Shown in pieces: positions 25,648 to 33,078 of a stretch of DNA of 64,000 bases. The stretch is from JAILEN01 sp036723975 (lineage in GTDB: Bacteria > Bacillota > Clostridia > Lachnospirales > Lachnospiraceae). How positions within the stretch are numbered: the first letter of the stretch is position 1; every line of letters begins with the position of its first letter. Below the pieces are notes generated by a model. The model ran no database searches. It was not told where the DNA came from and saw nothing but the letters and a program-made list of their open reading frames with translations. A program made the translations under genes and the position numbers. The stretch spans positions 1 through 64,000 of the forward strand of contig DAIMGJ010000003.1 of assembly GCA_036723975.1 (NCBI GenBank), read 5' to 3'.

Positions 25648-26736
25648 ATGATTTCAAATCAGATCCTTCAAAAGACGTTGGACGGATTGCATCAGATATC
25701 CACAATGGATTTTGCTATTTTTGATGCAAACGGCAATATGCTTGTAACAACCTTCGCGGAAGCAAAGAAGTTTGGAGAAATCGCAGATGACTTTGCAAAG
25801 GATGATAAGGACAGCGACACCAAAGAAGGCGGCTACTTCTACAAGGTTTTTGAAGATGGTGTGGTCGAGTACGTGGTTATGGTAAACGGCAGTTCCAAAG
25901 AACACGATACAATGGGCCGGATTGCCTGCTTTCAGCTGAACGAGTTGGCAGTTGCTTATCGAGAAAGATTTGATAAAGATAACTTTGTTAAGAACCTTCT
26001 TTTGGACAACCTTCTTTTGGTGGATATCTATAATCGTGCCAAAAAACTTCACATCGATGTGGATACCAGACGTGTGGTTATGGTTGTTGAAATCGAAGGA
26101 GAACAAACAGGAGATGAATTGGAACGTGTTCGTTCCGTATTCGGACAGAAAACCGCTGACTTCGTAACTGCAGTGGATGAGAAGAATATCATCGTGATAA
26201 AGGAAATCGGACAGGATGGCACCTATGAAAATGTGGACAAATCCGCCAAAGTGATTATTTCCACGTTCTCCGATCGAAAGGGTGTTAAGGTTCGTGTAGC
26301 TTACGGAACCGTCGTTGGTGAGATAAAAGATGTTTCTCGCTCTTATAAGGAAGCCATTATGGCGTTGGATGTGGGAAAAATCTTCTTCACCGATCGAGAT
26401 ATTATCGCATATTCCGTTCTTGGAATCGGACGTTTGATTTATCAGCTTCCCATTCCTCTTTGTAAAATGTTTATCAAAGAGATTTTTGGTAACAAGACTC
26501 CGGATCAGTTTGATGAGGATACCCTTGGTACCATCAATAAATTCTTTGAGAATAGTTTAAATGTTTCCGAGACCTCAAGACAGTTATACATTCATCGAAA
26601 TACATTGGTATATCGTTTGGACAAGTTACAGAAATCTACAGGATTGGACCTTCGTGTGTTTGAGGATGCCATTACGTTCAAGATTGCTCTTATGGTAGTG
26701 GAATACATGCGATATATGGATGAGCAAAATTTTTAA
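25648..26736 (+). CDS. CdaR/PucR-type transcriptional regulator
   Basis: The 362-residue protein has an N-terminal sensor-like region (about 1-110) and a central CdaR GGDEF-like domain (about 130-255). The C-terminal PucR-type helix-turn-helix has the family signature TINKFFENSLNVSETSRQLYIHRNTLVYRLDKLQKSTGLDLR. Members normally activate genes for sugar acids or purines, but here the gene sits directly ahead of ftsE-ftsX-ctpA (15 bp to ftsE), so control of the cell-envelope operon is possible. The ribosome site is AGGAGGGACGAG. The ligand is unknown. Confidence 0.82.
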   Translation: MISNQILQKTLDGLHQISTMDFAIFDANGNMLVTTFAEAKKFGEIADDFAKDDKDSDTKEGGYFYKVFEDGVVEYVVMVNGSSKEHDTMGRIACFQLNELAVAYRERFDKDNFVKNLLLDNLLLVDIYNRAKKLHIDVDTRRVVMVVEIEGEQTGDELERVRSVFGQKTADFVTAVDEKNIIVIKEIGQDGTYENVDKSAKVIISTFSDRKGVKVRVAYGTVVGEIKDVSRSYKEAIMALDVGKIFFTDRDIIAYSVLGIGRLIYQLPIPLCKMFIKEIFGNKTPDQFDEDTLGTINKFFENSLNVSETSRQLYIHRNTLVYRLDKLQKSTGLDLRVFEDAITFKIALMVVEYMRYMDEQNF

Positions 26737-26751
26737 AAGAAAGAGACTCTT

Positions 26752-27435
26752 ATGATTAAGTTAGAACATGTCAGTAAAACCTATGAAAAGGGTGTGCAGG
26801 CCATTACCGATGTGAATCTTCACATTGCGCCCGGCGAGTTTGTTTTTATCGTTGGGAAAAGCGGATCCGGTAAGTCTACTCTGATTAAACTGTTACAAAA
26901 AGAACTTGCACCTACTCACGGTAAAATTTTTGTAAACAATAGAGATATCGGAAATATCACCCGTAAAAATATTCCGTCATATCGTAGAAATATCGGCGTG
27001 GTTTTCCAGAACTTCCGACTTTTGCAGGATCGTACGGTTTATGAAAATGTGGCATTTGCTATGCGCGTTGTGGAAGCACCAAAGCGTGATATTAAAAAGA
27101 AAGTTCCTCAGATGCTGTCATTAGTGGGGCTTGCTGCAAAATACCGCTCTTATCCGAGAGAGTTATCCGGTGGTGAGCAGCAGCGTGTTGCGATTGCAAG
27201 AGCTTTGGTAAATGAGCCTCGTATTCTTTTAGCAGACGAGCCAACAGGAAACTTGGATGAAACCAACGCATGGGAAATCATGCGACTTTTGGAAGAGATT
27301 AATAAGCGTGGAACCACGGTTGTAGTGGTTACTCACAATATGGAAATTGTAAAGGCTATGAATAAGCGCGTGATTACCATCAAGAAGGGTGTCATTGTCA
27401 GCGATGAAGAGGAGGACGATGACGATGAAATTTAG
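26752..27435 (+). CDS. ftsE: Cell-division ATP-binding protein FtsE
   Basis: The 227-residue ABC ATPase has Walker A GKSGSGKST, Q loop VVFQNFRLL, signature LSGGEQQRVAIARAL, Walker B RILLADEPTGNLDE and the H-loop His in VVVVTHNMEIV. It pairs with FtsX to transmit ATP-driven changes to extracellular peptidoglycan hydrolases during division or elongation. The gene overlaps the true ftsX start by 11 bp. An acidic tail (EEEDDDDEI) ends the protein. Confidence 0.93.
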   Translation: MIKLEHVSKTYEKGVQAITDVNLHIAPGEFVFIVGKSGSGKSTLIKLLQKELAPTHGKIFVNNRDIGNITRKNIPSYRRNIGVVFQNFRLLQDRTVYENVAFAMRVVEAPKRDIKKKVPQMLSLVGLAAKYRSYPRELSGGEQQRVAIARALVNEPRILLADEPTGNLDETNAWEIMRLLEEINKRGTTVVVVTHNMEIVKAMNKRVITIKKGVIVSDEEEDDDDEI

Positions 27436-28333
27436 AACACTTATCTATAGTTTTAAACAGGGATTGATTAATATTTGGCGAAACAAAATGTTTTCGCTTG
27501 CTTCTATTGCAACCATGACAGCATGTATCTTTTTGTTTGGTACTTTTTATGCACTGGGTATGAATTTCAGCTCTATGGTAAAGGGAGCGGAAGAAGGCGT
27601 TGCCGTTAAAGTTTTCTTCGTTGAAGGAATTACAGATGAACAGATTCAGACCATTGGAAATGATATTGGTTCCAGACCGGAGGTGCTACGTTATGAGTAT
27701 GTTTCTCCGGAACAAGCTTGGGAAATTTTTAAGGCCGATTATTTTGAAGGAAATGAAGAAGCTGCTGCCGGATTTGAAGACGACAACCCTTTGGCAAATT
27801 CTGCCAGCTATGAGATTTATCTAAATGATGTTTCTCAGCAGGAAAGTCTGGTTGAGTATTTAAAGACCATTGAGGGCGTTCGCGAGGTAAAACAGTCGGA
27901 GATGGCAGCAAAGGTTTTGACAGACTTTAACAATCTTTTGGCTGTGATTTTTATCGCAATTATTGTGATTTTGATTGCGGTTGCTGTTTTCCTAATCAGC
28001 AATACCGTTACGGTTGGTATTTCTGTTCGAAAAGAAGAGATTGCCATTATGAAGTTAATCGGTGCAAAGGATTCTTTTGTAAGAGCGCCGTTTATTGTGG
28101 AGGGTATCGCGATTGGATTTATCGGTTCCGTTATTCCTTTGGCGCTGTTGTATTTTCTGTATGAGAAAATTATTTCTTATGTTTCGGAAAGGTTCAGCAT
28201 TTTAAGTTCTATGGTCCAGTTTATACCGGTAAAAACTCTGTTTGAAGTGTTACTTCCGGTATCCCTTGTTCTTGGAGTGGGAATCGGATTTGTTGGATCA
28301 AGATTTACATTACGTCGTCATTTGAAGGTATAA
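27425..28333 (+). CDS. ftsX: Cell-division protein FtsX, permease-like
   Basis: The 302-residue protein has an N-terminal cytoplasmic stretch (LIYSFKQGLINIWRNKMFSLASIATM), TM1, a large extracellular loop (about residues 50-165) and three C-terminal helices with the FtsX motif NTVTVGISVRKEEIAIMKLIGA. The start at 27425 is chosen for the well-spaced GAGGAGG at 27409-27415; the longer open frame begins deep in ftsE. The extracellular loop would contact a hydrolase such as the NlpC/P60 protein encoded upstream (inferred). Confidence 0.92.
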   Translation: MKFRTLIYSFKQGLINIWRNKMFSLASIATMTACIFLFGTFYALGMNFSSMVKGAEEGVAVKVFFVEGITDEQIQTIGNDIGSRPEVLRYEYVSPEQAWEIFKADYFEGNEEAAAGFEDDNPLANSASYEIYLNDVSQQESLVEYLKTIEGVREVKQSEMAAKVLTDFNNLLAVIFIAIIVILIAVAVFLISNTVTVGISVRKEEIAIMKLIGAKDSFVRAPFIVEGIAIGFIGSVIPLALLYFLYEKIISYVSERFSILSSMVQFIPVKTLFEVLLPVSLVLGVGIGFVGSRFTLRRHLKV

Positions 28334-28335
28334 GT

Positions 28336-29607
28336 ATGGAGATTAATAATGAAATGCCGGAGCAATTTACTCCGGAAAATCCTTATATGGATAAAAAACC
28401 AAAAAAGAAAAAATCATTTTGGAGGGGTGTGCTTGCAGGCGCACTCTCCGTTTCTTTGGTGTTTGCTATAGTAGCCACCCTTTTTTTTAAGTTCTTCTAT
28501 CACAGTGCAGATGAACTTTTGGATGATACCACGAAACAAAAACTCGGATTGGTATATTCCGTTATCCAGAGTTATTACTATGAAGACGTGGATAAAGAAG
28601 ACTTATCCACCGGCATTATCAAGGGTATGGTAGAGGGGTTGGAGGACCCGTATTCTGCTTATTATACGGCACAGGAATATGAGGATTTTATGATTGACGC
28701 CACCGGAAGTTATGCCGGGATCGGTGCAGTTCTTTCCAAGGATATCTCTACCGGAGCCGTTTCCATTATCAATGTTTACGAAGGCTCTCCTGCAGACGAG
28801 TCGGGACTGAAAAAAGGAGATATTATCGTTTCTGCCGACGGACATGAGGGTGCGGAAGAGGAACTGAGTGTTTTTGTACAGAGTATCCGTGGTGAAGAAG
28901 GAACGGATGTTGCCTTAGAGATATACCGGGATGGAAAAACCCTTGAGATTACCTGCACCAGAAGAGCGATTCAGGTGCCTTCCGTAAAGTATCAGATGTT
29001 AAAAGATGCAAACGGAAATGAAGTTATCGGATATATCCAGATTTCCGAGTTTTCGGAAGGAACCTATGATGAGTTTGTAAGTGCCTTGACGGATCTTCAG
29101 TCTCAGGGAATGAAGGCTGTGATTTATGATGTTCGAAGCAATCCGGGTGGAATGTTATCTACTGTTACGGACATGCTTGATTATATTTTACCGGAGGGCA
29201 CAACTGTTTACATGCTTGATAAGCAGGGCAATAAAACAGAGTATACTTCCGATGCAAAGCAGCAACTTGATTTACCGACTGTGGTTCTTACCAACGGTGA
29301 GTCTGCTTCCGCATCCGAGATTTTCTCCGGAGCAGTTCGCGACTTTAAATATGGTACACTAATCGGCACGACGACTTACGGAAAAGGTGTGGTTCAAAAT
29401 ACGTTCCCATTCAACGATGGAAGTGCTGTAAAAGTAACCATTGCATCTTACTATACGCCTAGCGGAGAGTGTATCCATAAAAAAGGTATCACTCCGGATA
29501 TCGAATTGGAATACGAGTACACCGGCGACGAAAACGCGGAGTACGATTACTACGCGGATAATCAGGTGGTTGCGGGAATAGAGGAGCTTTCAAAACAAAT
29601 ACAATAA
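28336..29607 (+). CDS. ctpA: S41-family C-terminal processing peptidase
   Basis: The 423-residue protein has one N-terminal membrane anchor (about 28-50, GVLAGALSVSLVFAIVATLFF) and an extracytoplasmic PDZ domain (about 115-205, YAGIGAVLS, GSPADESGLKKGDIIVS). The S41 protease core follows, with the nucleophile in NGESASASEIFSGA and the catalytic Lys in TTTYGKGVVQ. It processes cell-envelope proteins near their C-termini. It starts 2 bp after ftsX, completing an envelope-remodelling operon. The second copy of the 181-bp element begins 9 bp after its stop. Confidence 0.92.
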   Translation: MEINNEMPEQFTPENPYMDKKPKKKKSFWRGVLAGALSVSLVFAIVATLFFKFFYHSADELLDDTTKQKLGLVYSVIQSYYYEDVDKEDLSTGIIKGMVEGLEDPYSAYYTAQEYEDFMIDATGSYAGIGAVLSKDISTGAVSIINVYEGSPADESGLKKGDIIVSADGHEGAEEELSVFVQSIRGEEGTDVALEIYRDGKTLEITCTRRAIQVPSVKYQMLKDANGNEVIGYIQISEFSEGTYDEFVSALTDLQSQGMKAVIYDVRSNPGGMLSTVTDMLDYILPEGTTVYMLDKQGNKTEYTSDAKQQLDLPTVVLTNGESASASEIFSGAVRDFKYGTLIGTTTYGKGVVQNTFPFNDGSAVKVTIASYYTPSGECIHKKGITPDIELEYEYTGDENAEYDYYADNQVVAGIEELSKQIQ

Positions 29608-29616
29608 ATATTAACC

Positions 29617-29797
29617 GTATTTGAGATGAATGCAAATATTTCTTCGGCACCGTCTCCGCTTTACCTCATCCCTTTGAATATGTATTCGGTTCTCGCCTAC
29701 CGGCTCGGTCGGTGCTTCTCACTTCGTGAGAGGTGTCCACCGGACACCCGCACCGCTCCGCGGATGACTGTCAGAAATATTTCATTCCCTCAAATAC
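29617..29797 (+). repeat. 181-bp structured intergenic element, copy 2
   Basis: Same length and layout as copy 1. The outer arm reads GTATTTGAG...CTCAAATAC where copy 1 has GTATTTGGA...TCCAAATAC, and AATATTTC/GAAATATT where copy 1 has GATATTTCC/GGAAATATC; both keep pairing. The core (29714-29751) is identical to copy 1. It lies between ctpA and prfB, ending 13 bp before the prfB ribosome site. Confidence 0.85.
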
Positions 29798-29821
29798 TGT
29801 GTAGAATATAAGGAGTATATT

Positions 29822-30958
29822 TTGATCGAATTAGACCAGTTAAAACAGCAGTTGAGCTCATACGAAAGTGTCCTGCGGGAGCTAAAGTCTTCTTTGGATA
29901 TGGACAACAAGGCGAATCGCATTCAGGAACTGGAACGCGAAATGGAGGCTCCGGACTTTTGGAACGATGCGGAAAAGTCTTCTGCGAAAACCAAAGAATT
30001 AAAGAGTTTAAAGGACGATCTTTTGACCTTTTCCAAATTGGAAGAACTCTATAGCGATATTGAGGCTTACATTGAGCTTGGAAACGAGGAAGAAGATCCG
30101 GACATCGTAGAAGAAGCAAAAGGCGCCTTCGAGGAATTTGTCGCTGAACTGGAAACCATCCGTATGAAAACGCTGTTATCCGGTGAGTATGATAGTGAGT
30201 CTGCTATTGTGACCTTACATTCCGGTGCCGGCGGTACCGAAGCCTGTGACTGGGTATCCATGTTATATCGTATGTACACCAGATGGGCGGAACGCCATGG
30301 ATTTGGCATTGATGTATTGGATTTCTTGGATGGTGATGAAGCAGGTATTAAGTCTGTGACGTTTCAGATTAATGGAGAAAATGCTTATGGTCTGTTAAAG
30401 TCCGAGCGAGGTGTCCATCGTTTGGTTCGTATTTCTCCTTTCAACGCACAGGGAAAACGCCAGACATCTTTTGCATCCTGTGATGTGATGCCGGACATTG
30501 AAAAAGATTTGGATGTAGAAGTTAGGGATGAGGATATCCGTATCGATACCTACCGAAGCAGTGGCGCCGGCGGTCAGCATATCAATAAAACGTCTTCCGC
30601 TATTCGTATTACGCATTTCCCAACGGGAATCGTGGTACAGTGTCAGAATGAACGTTCACAGCATATGAATAAAGATAAAGCTATGCAGATGTTAAAGGCA
30701 AAACTTTATCTTTTAAAGGAAGAGGAAGAGGCAAAGAAACAAGCGGGAATCCGCGGTGAAGTTACGGATATCGGTTGGGGTAACCAAATTCGTTCCTATG
30801 TAATGCAACCCTATACCATGGTGAAGGATTTGCGTACCGGTGAGGAAACGGGAAACGTAGATGCGGTTATGGATGGAGCTTTAGATCCGTTTATGAATGC
30901 ATACTTAAAATGGATGTCTCTTGGATGTCCCGCACGAAATGCAGCGGATGTTGAATAG
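29822..30958 (+). CDS. prfB: Peptide chain release factor 2
   Basis: The 378-residue RF2 reads UAA and UGA stop codons. It shows the codon-reading tripeptide in RISPFNAQGKRQTSFAS and the peptide-release loop SSGAGGQHINKTSSA. TTG at 29822 is the likely start, with AGGAG six bases upstream; the first ATG lies 40 codons inside. Unlike most bacterial prfB genes, no in-frame UGA or programmed frameshift is present: the region reads KSSLDMDNK without interruption where CUU-UGA normally stands. Confidence 0.93.
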   Translation: MIELDQLKQQLSSYESVLRELKSSLDMDNKANRIQELEREMEAPDFWNDAEKSSAKTKELKSLKDDLLTFSKLEELYSDIEAYIELGNEEEDPDIVEEAKGAFEEFVAELETIRMKTLLSGEYDSESAIVTLHSGAGGTEACDWVSMLYRMYTRWAERHGFGIDVLDFLDGDEAGIKSVTFQINGENAYGLLKSERGVHRLVRISPFNAQGKRQTSFASCDVMPDIEKDLDVEVRDEDIRIDTYRSSGAGGQHINKTSSAIRITHFPTGIVVQCQNERSQHMNKDKAMQMLKAKLYLLKEEEEAKKQAGIRGEVTDIGWGNQIRSYVMQPYTMVKDLRTGEETGNVDAVMDGALDPFMNAYLKWMSLGCPARNAADVE

Positions 30959-30960
30959 AG

Positions 30961-31003
30961 AGAGGAGACAGGGGGACGGTTCTTTTGTCTCCTCTTTTAT
31001 TTT
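30961..31003 (+). terminator. Rho-independent terminator after prfB
   Basis: Arms AGAGGAGACA (30961-30970) / TGTCTCCTCT (30986-30995) with a T-rich tail. The loop region GGGGGACGGTTCTTTTGTC resembles the hairpin at 45076-45104, a recurring intergenic sequence. Confidence 0.85.
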
Positions 31004-31084
31004 TAAATACATTGTGCTATACTTTTTTTCAGTAGATTAGCGTTTTTACAATCCTTGTGATAAGTATAAAGGGGGATTTTTGAT

Positions 31085-31219
31085 ATGACAGAATCAGGAT
31101 TTTTAATTTTCTTTTTTATTTTGATTTTACTTGTTGTTGTCGTTACCGTCGTCGCAGTCGTGGCATCCGTAGCAGGAGCTACTGCGGCAATTGTAGATGA
31201 TGAGGAAAACGACGAGTAA
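31085..31219 (+). CDS. Small single-span membrane protein (44 residues)
   Basis: ATG at 31085 follows AAAGGGGGA. The product is MTESG followed by a long hydrophobic segment (FLIFFFILILLVVVVTVVAVVA), a small Ala/Gly-rich stretch and an acidic tail (DDEENDE). The start signal, hydrophobic helix and charged end suggest a real small membrane protein. The function is unknown. It lies alone between prfB and a glycosyltransferase-type gene. Confidence 0.6.
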   Translation: MTESGFLIFFFILILLVVVVTVVAVVASVAGATAAIVDDEENDE

Positions 31220-31265
31220 CCGGATAGACTGATTGTATCAGTGTAAAATTCATAAGGAGATTAGG

Positions 31266-31292
31266 GGCTCGCGTCTATGCGAGCCTTTTTGT
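31266..31292 (+). terminator. Hairpin terminator immediately before the DUF4422 gene
   Basis: GGCTCGC-gtctat-GCGAGCC followed by TTTTT. It ends only about 10 bp before the next start codon, so it either ends the small-membrane-protein transcript or acts as an attenuator. Confidence 0.7.
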
Positions 31293-31300
31293 GTATATTT

Positions 31301-32101
31301 ATGGATATTAAAATAGTTGTAGCTACTCACAAGAATTATGAAATGCCAAAAGATCCGATGTACTTACCGCTTCAGGTGGGAGCAGAGGATCACCTTTCTT
31401 TGGACGGAAATTTTGCAAGGGATAATACGGGAGATCATATCTCCAGAAAAAACCCTGTTTATTGTGAACTTACCGGACTCTATTGGGCATGGAAAAATTT
31501 GGATTGCGATGCCTACGGCTTGGTCCATTATCGTAGAGGATTTACAAAAAAACGCAGATCTTACATAAAAAAGAATGGAACCTTTGCAAGTGCTCTTACC
31601 TATGATGAGGCAGATCGCCTACTTTGCGATTCTGATATGATTGTGCCGTCAAAACGGCGTTACTATATTGAGACACTTTACGATCACTATGCCCATACTT
31701 TGGATGCAAAGCATTTGGATGTGGCAAAAGATGTTATCGGTGAGATCTGCCCCGAGTATTTGCCTTTTGTAAAAAAAGCCTACAACCAAAAATGGGGCTA
31801 CATGTTTAATATGTTTGTCGGGAAAAAGGCATATGCGGATGCTTATTTGAAATGGTTGTTTGAGATATTGTTTGAACTTGAAAAACGGATTCCGACAGAC
31901 GGATACAGCACATTTCAGAAACGCTACATCGGACGAGTCTCCGAGATTTTGTTTAACGTTTGGCTGGAAAAACAGCTGGTGGACGGTATGAAAATCTGTG
32001 AAGTGAACTATCTTTCCATGGAGCCGGAACATATGGGTAAAAAAGCTGTCGCATTTTTGAAAGCAAAGTTTTTTGGGAAAAAGTATAAGGAAAGTTTCTA
32101 A
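31301..32101 (+). CDS. DUF4422 glycosyltransferase-like protein
   Basis: The 266-residue cytoplasmic protein starts MDIKIVVATHKNYEMPKDPMYLPLQVGA and contains YCELTGLYWAWKN and YGLVHYRRGF, the hallmarks of DUF4422 proteins found in capsule and exopolysaccharide clusters. The ATG at 31301 fits the family N-terminus, but no ribosome site is visible, because a terminator hairpin occupies the space just upstream. It overlaps or abuts the next glycosyltransferase, suggesting joint action on a surface glycan. Sugar specificity is unknown. Confidence 0.8.
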   Translation: MDIKIVVATHKNYEMPKDPMYLPLQVGAEDHLSLDGNFARDNTGDHISRKNPVYCELTGLYWAWKNLDCDAYGLVHYRRGFTKKRRSYIKKNGTFASALTYDEADRLLCDSDMIVPSKRRYYIETLYDHYAHTLDAKHLDVAKDVIGEICPEYLPFVKKAYNQKWGYMFNMFVGKKAYADAYLKWLFEILFELEKRIPTDGYSTFQKRYIGRVSEILFNVWLEKQLVDGMKICEVNYLSMEPEHMGKKAVAFLKAKFFGKKYKESF

Positions 32102-33010
32102 ATGAAAATTTCGATTATTATAACGTTTTTTCACGGAAATCAGTTTATGCCGCGATTGCAGCAGATGATGATTGCCAATGAAAACAAACTATTGGAAGCA
32201 AATCAAAATACCGGTAGTTCTTATGAGATGGAGGTTATTTTTGTAAATGATTCTCCGGGAGAACATGTGGCTATGCAGGCATTGTATGCCACTTCAAAGA
32301 AGAACTGGAAGGTCATAAATAACGGACAGAATCTTGGTATTCACGGATCCCGTGTGGAAGGGCTAAAGGCTGCTACGGGGGATTATGTGATTTTCTTGGA
32401 CCAAGACGATTTGTTAAAGGATGAAACGGTGCTTACCTATTTACAGGTGGCGGCCAATCACCCCGGAGAGATTCTGGTGTCCAATTGTTTGTTTGAATTA
32501 AAAGATAAAACCAATTTGTTATATCGTACCGACTATCAGAAAGCGCGAGTCGGTTCTTTGAATGTATACCTAACCGTTGGAACACAAATTGTTTCTCCGG
32601 GGCAGTGTGCGATTCCAAAGGATGTGATTCCGGAGTTTTGGTGCAGTCATATTTTAAAGATAAACGGAGCCGATGATTACTTTCTGTGGCTTCTTTTGCT
32701 GGGCAACGGAGAAAAGTTTACATATGTGGACTTGCCTCTATACACCCACGCGTATACCGGAGAAAATCTTTCCGGGGCTACCACGCAAACCGACGCATCC
32801 ATTTACGAATTCCTTCCGCTTTTAAGAGAATCCGGAAGTCTGGATGAAGAAGAGGTGGCTACACTGGAGCGCATGATTCGGTATAAGGCTCAGTTCCGAG
32901 TCTCAAATATAGCAAAAAAGGCGATTTTGTCCCTGGGAAATCTGGATTTGTTTGTGAACAATTTAATTTTTAAGAAGAAGTCCGAAACCCCTTACGGATT
33001 CAATCGATAA
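32102..33010 (+). CDS. Glycosyltransferase family 2
   Basis: The 302-residue protein has a GT-A fold start (MKISIIITFFHGNQFMPRLQQMM), the sugar-nucleotide site VNDSPGE and the metal-binding acidic motif VIFLDQDDLL. It directly follows the DUF4422 gene (ATG right after TAA), so the pair probably decorates one cell-surface polymer. There is no membrane segment. Donor and acceptor are unknown. Confidence 0.85.
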   Translation: MKISIIITFFHGNQFMPRLQQMMIANENKLLEANQNTGSSYEMEVIFVNDSPGEHVAMQALYATSKKNWKVINNGQNLGIHGSRVEGLKAATGDYVIFLDQDDLLKDETVLTYLQVAANHPGEILVSNCLFELKDKTNLLYRTDYQKARVGSLNVYLTVGTQIVSPGQCAIPKDVIPEFWCSHILKINGADDYFLWLLLLGNGEKFTYVDLPLYTHAYTGENLSGATTQTDASIYEFLPLLRESGSLDEEEVATLERMIRYKAQFRVSNIAKKAILSLGNLDLFVNNLIFKKKSETPYGFNR

Positions 33011-33013
33011 TCA

Positions 33014-33043
33014 TTGAGAAAGTAGGGCGAAGTAGGGTATAAT
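33014..33043 (+). promoter_or_regulatory. Promoter of valS-deoC
   Basis: TTGAGA (33014-33019), 18 bp, TATAAT (33038-33043). The leader is only about 30 nt, leaving no room for the T-box element often found ahead of valS in Firmicutes. Confidence 0.7.
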
Positions 33044-33078
33044 AGATACCTGCGAAATAAGAAAGGAGTTTGCTTTTC

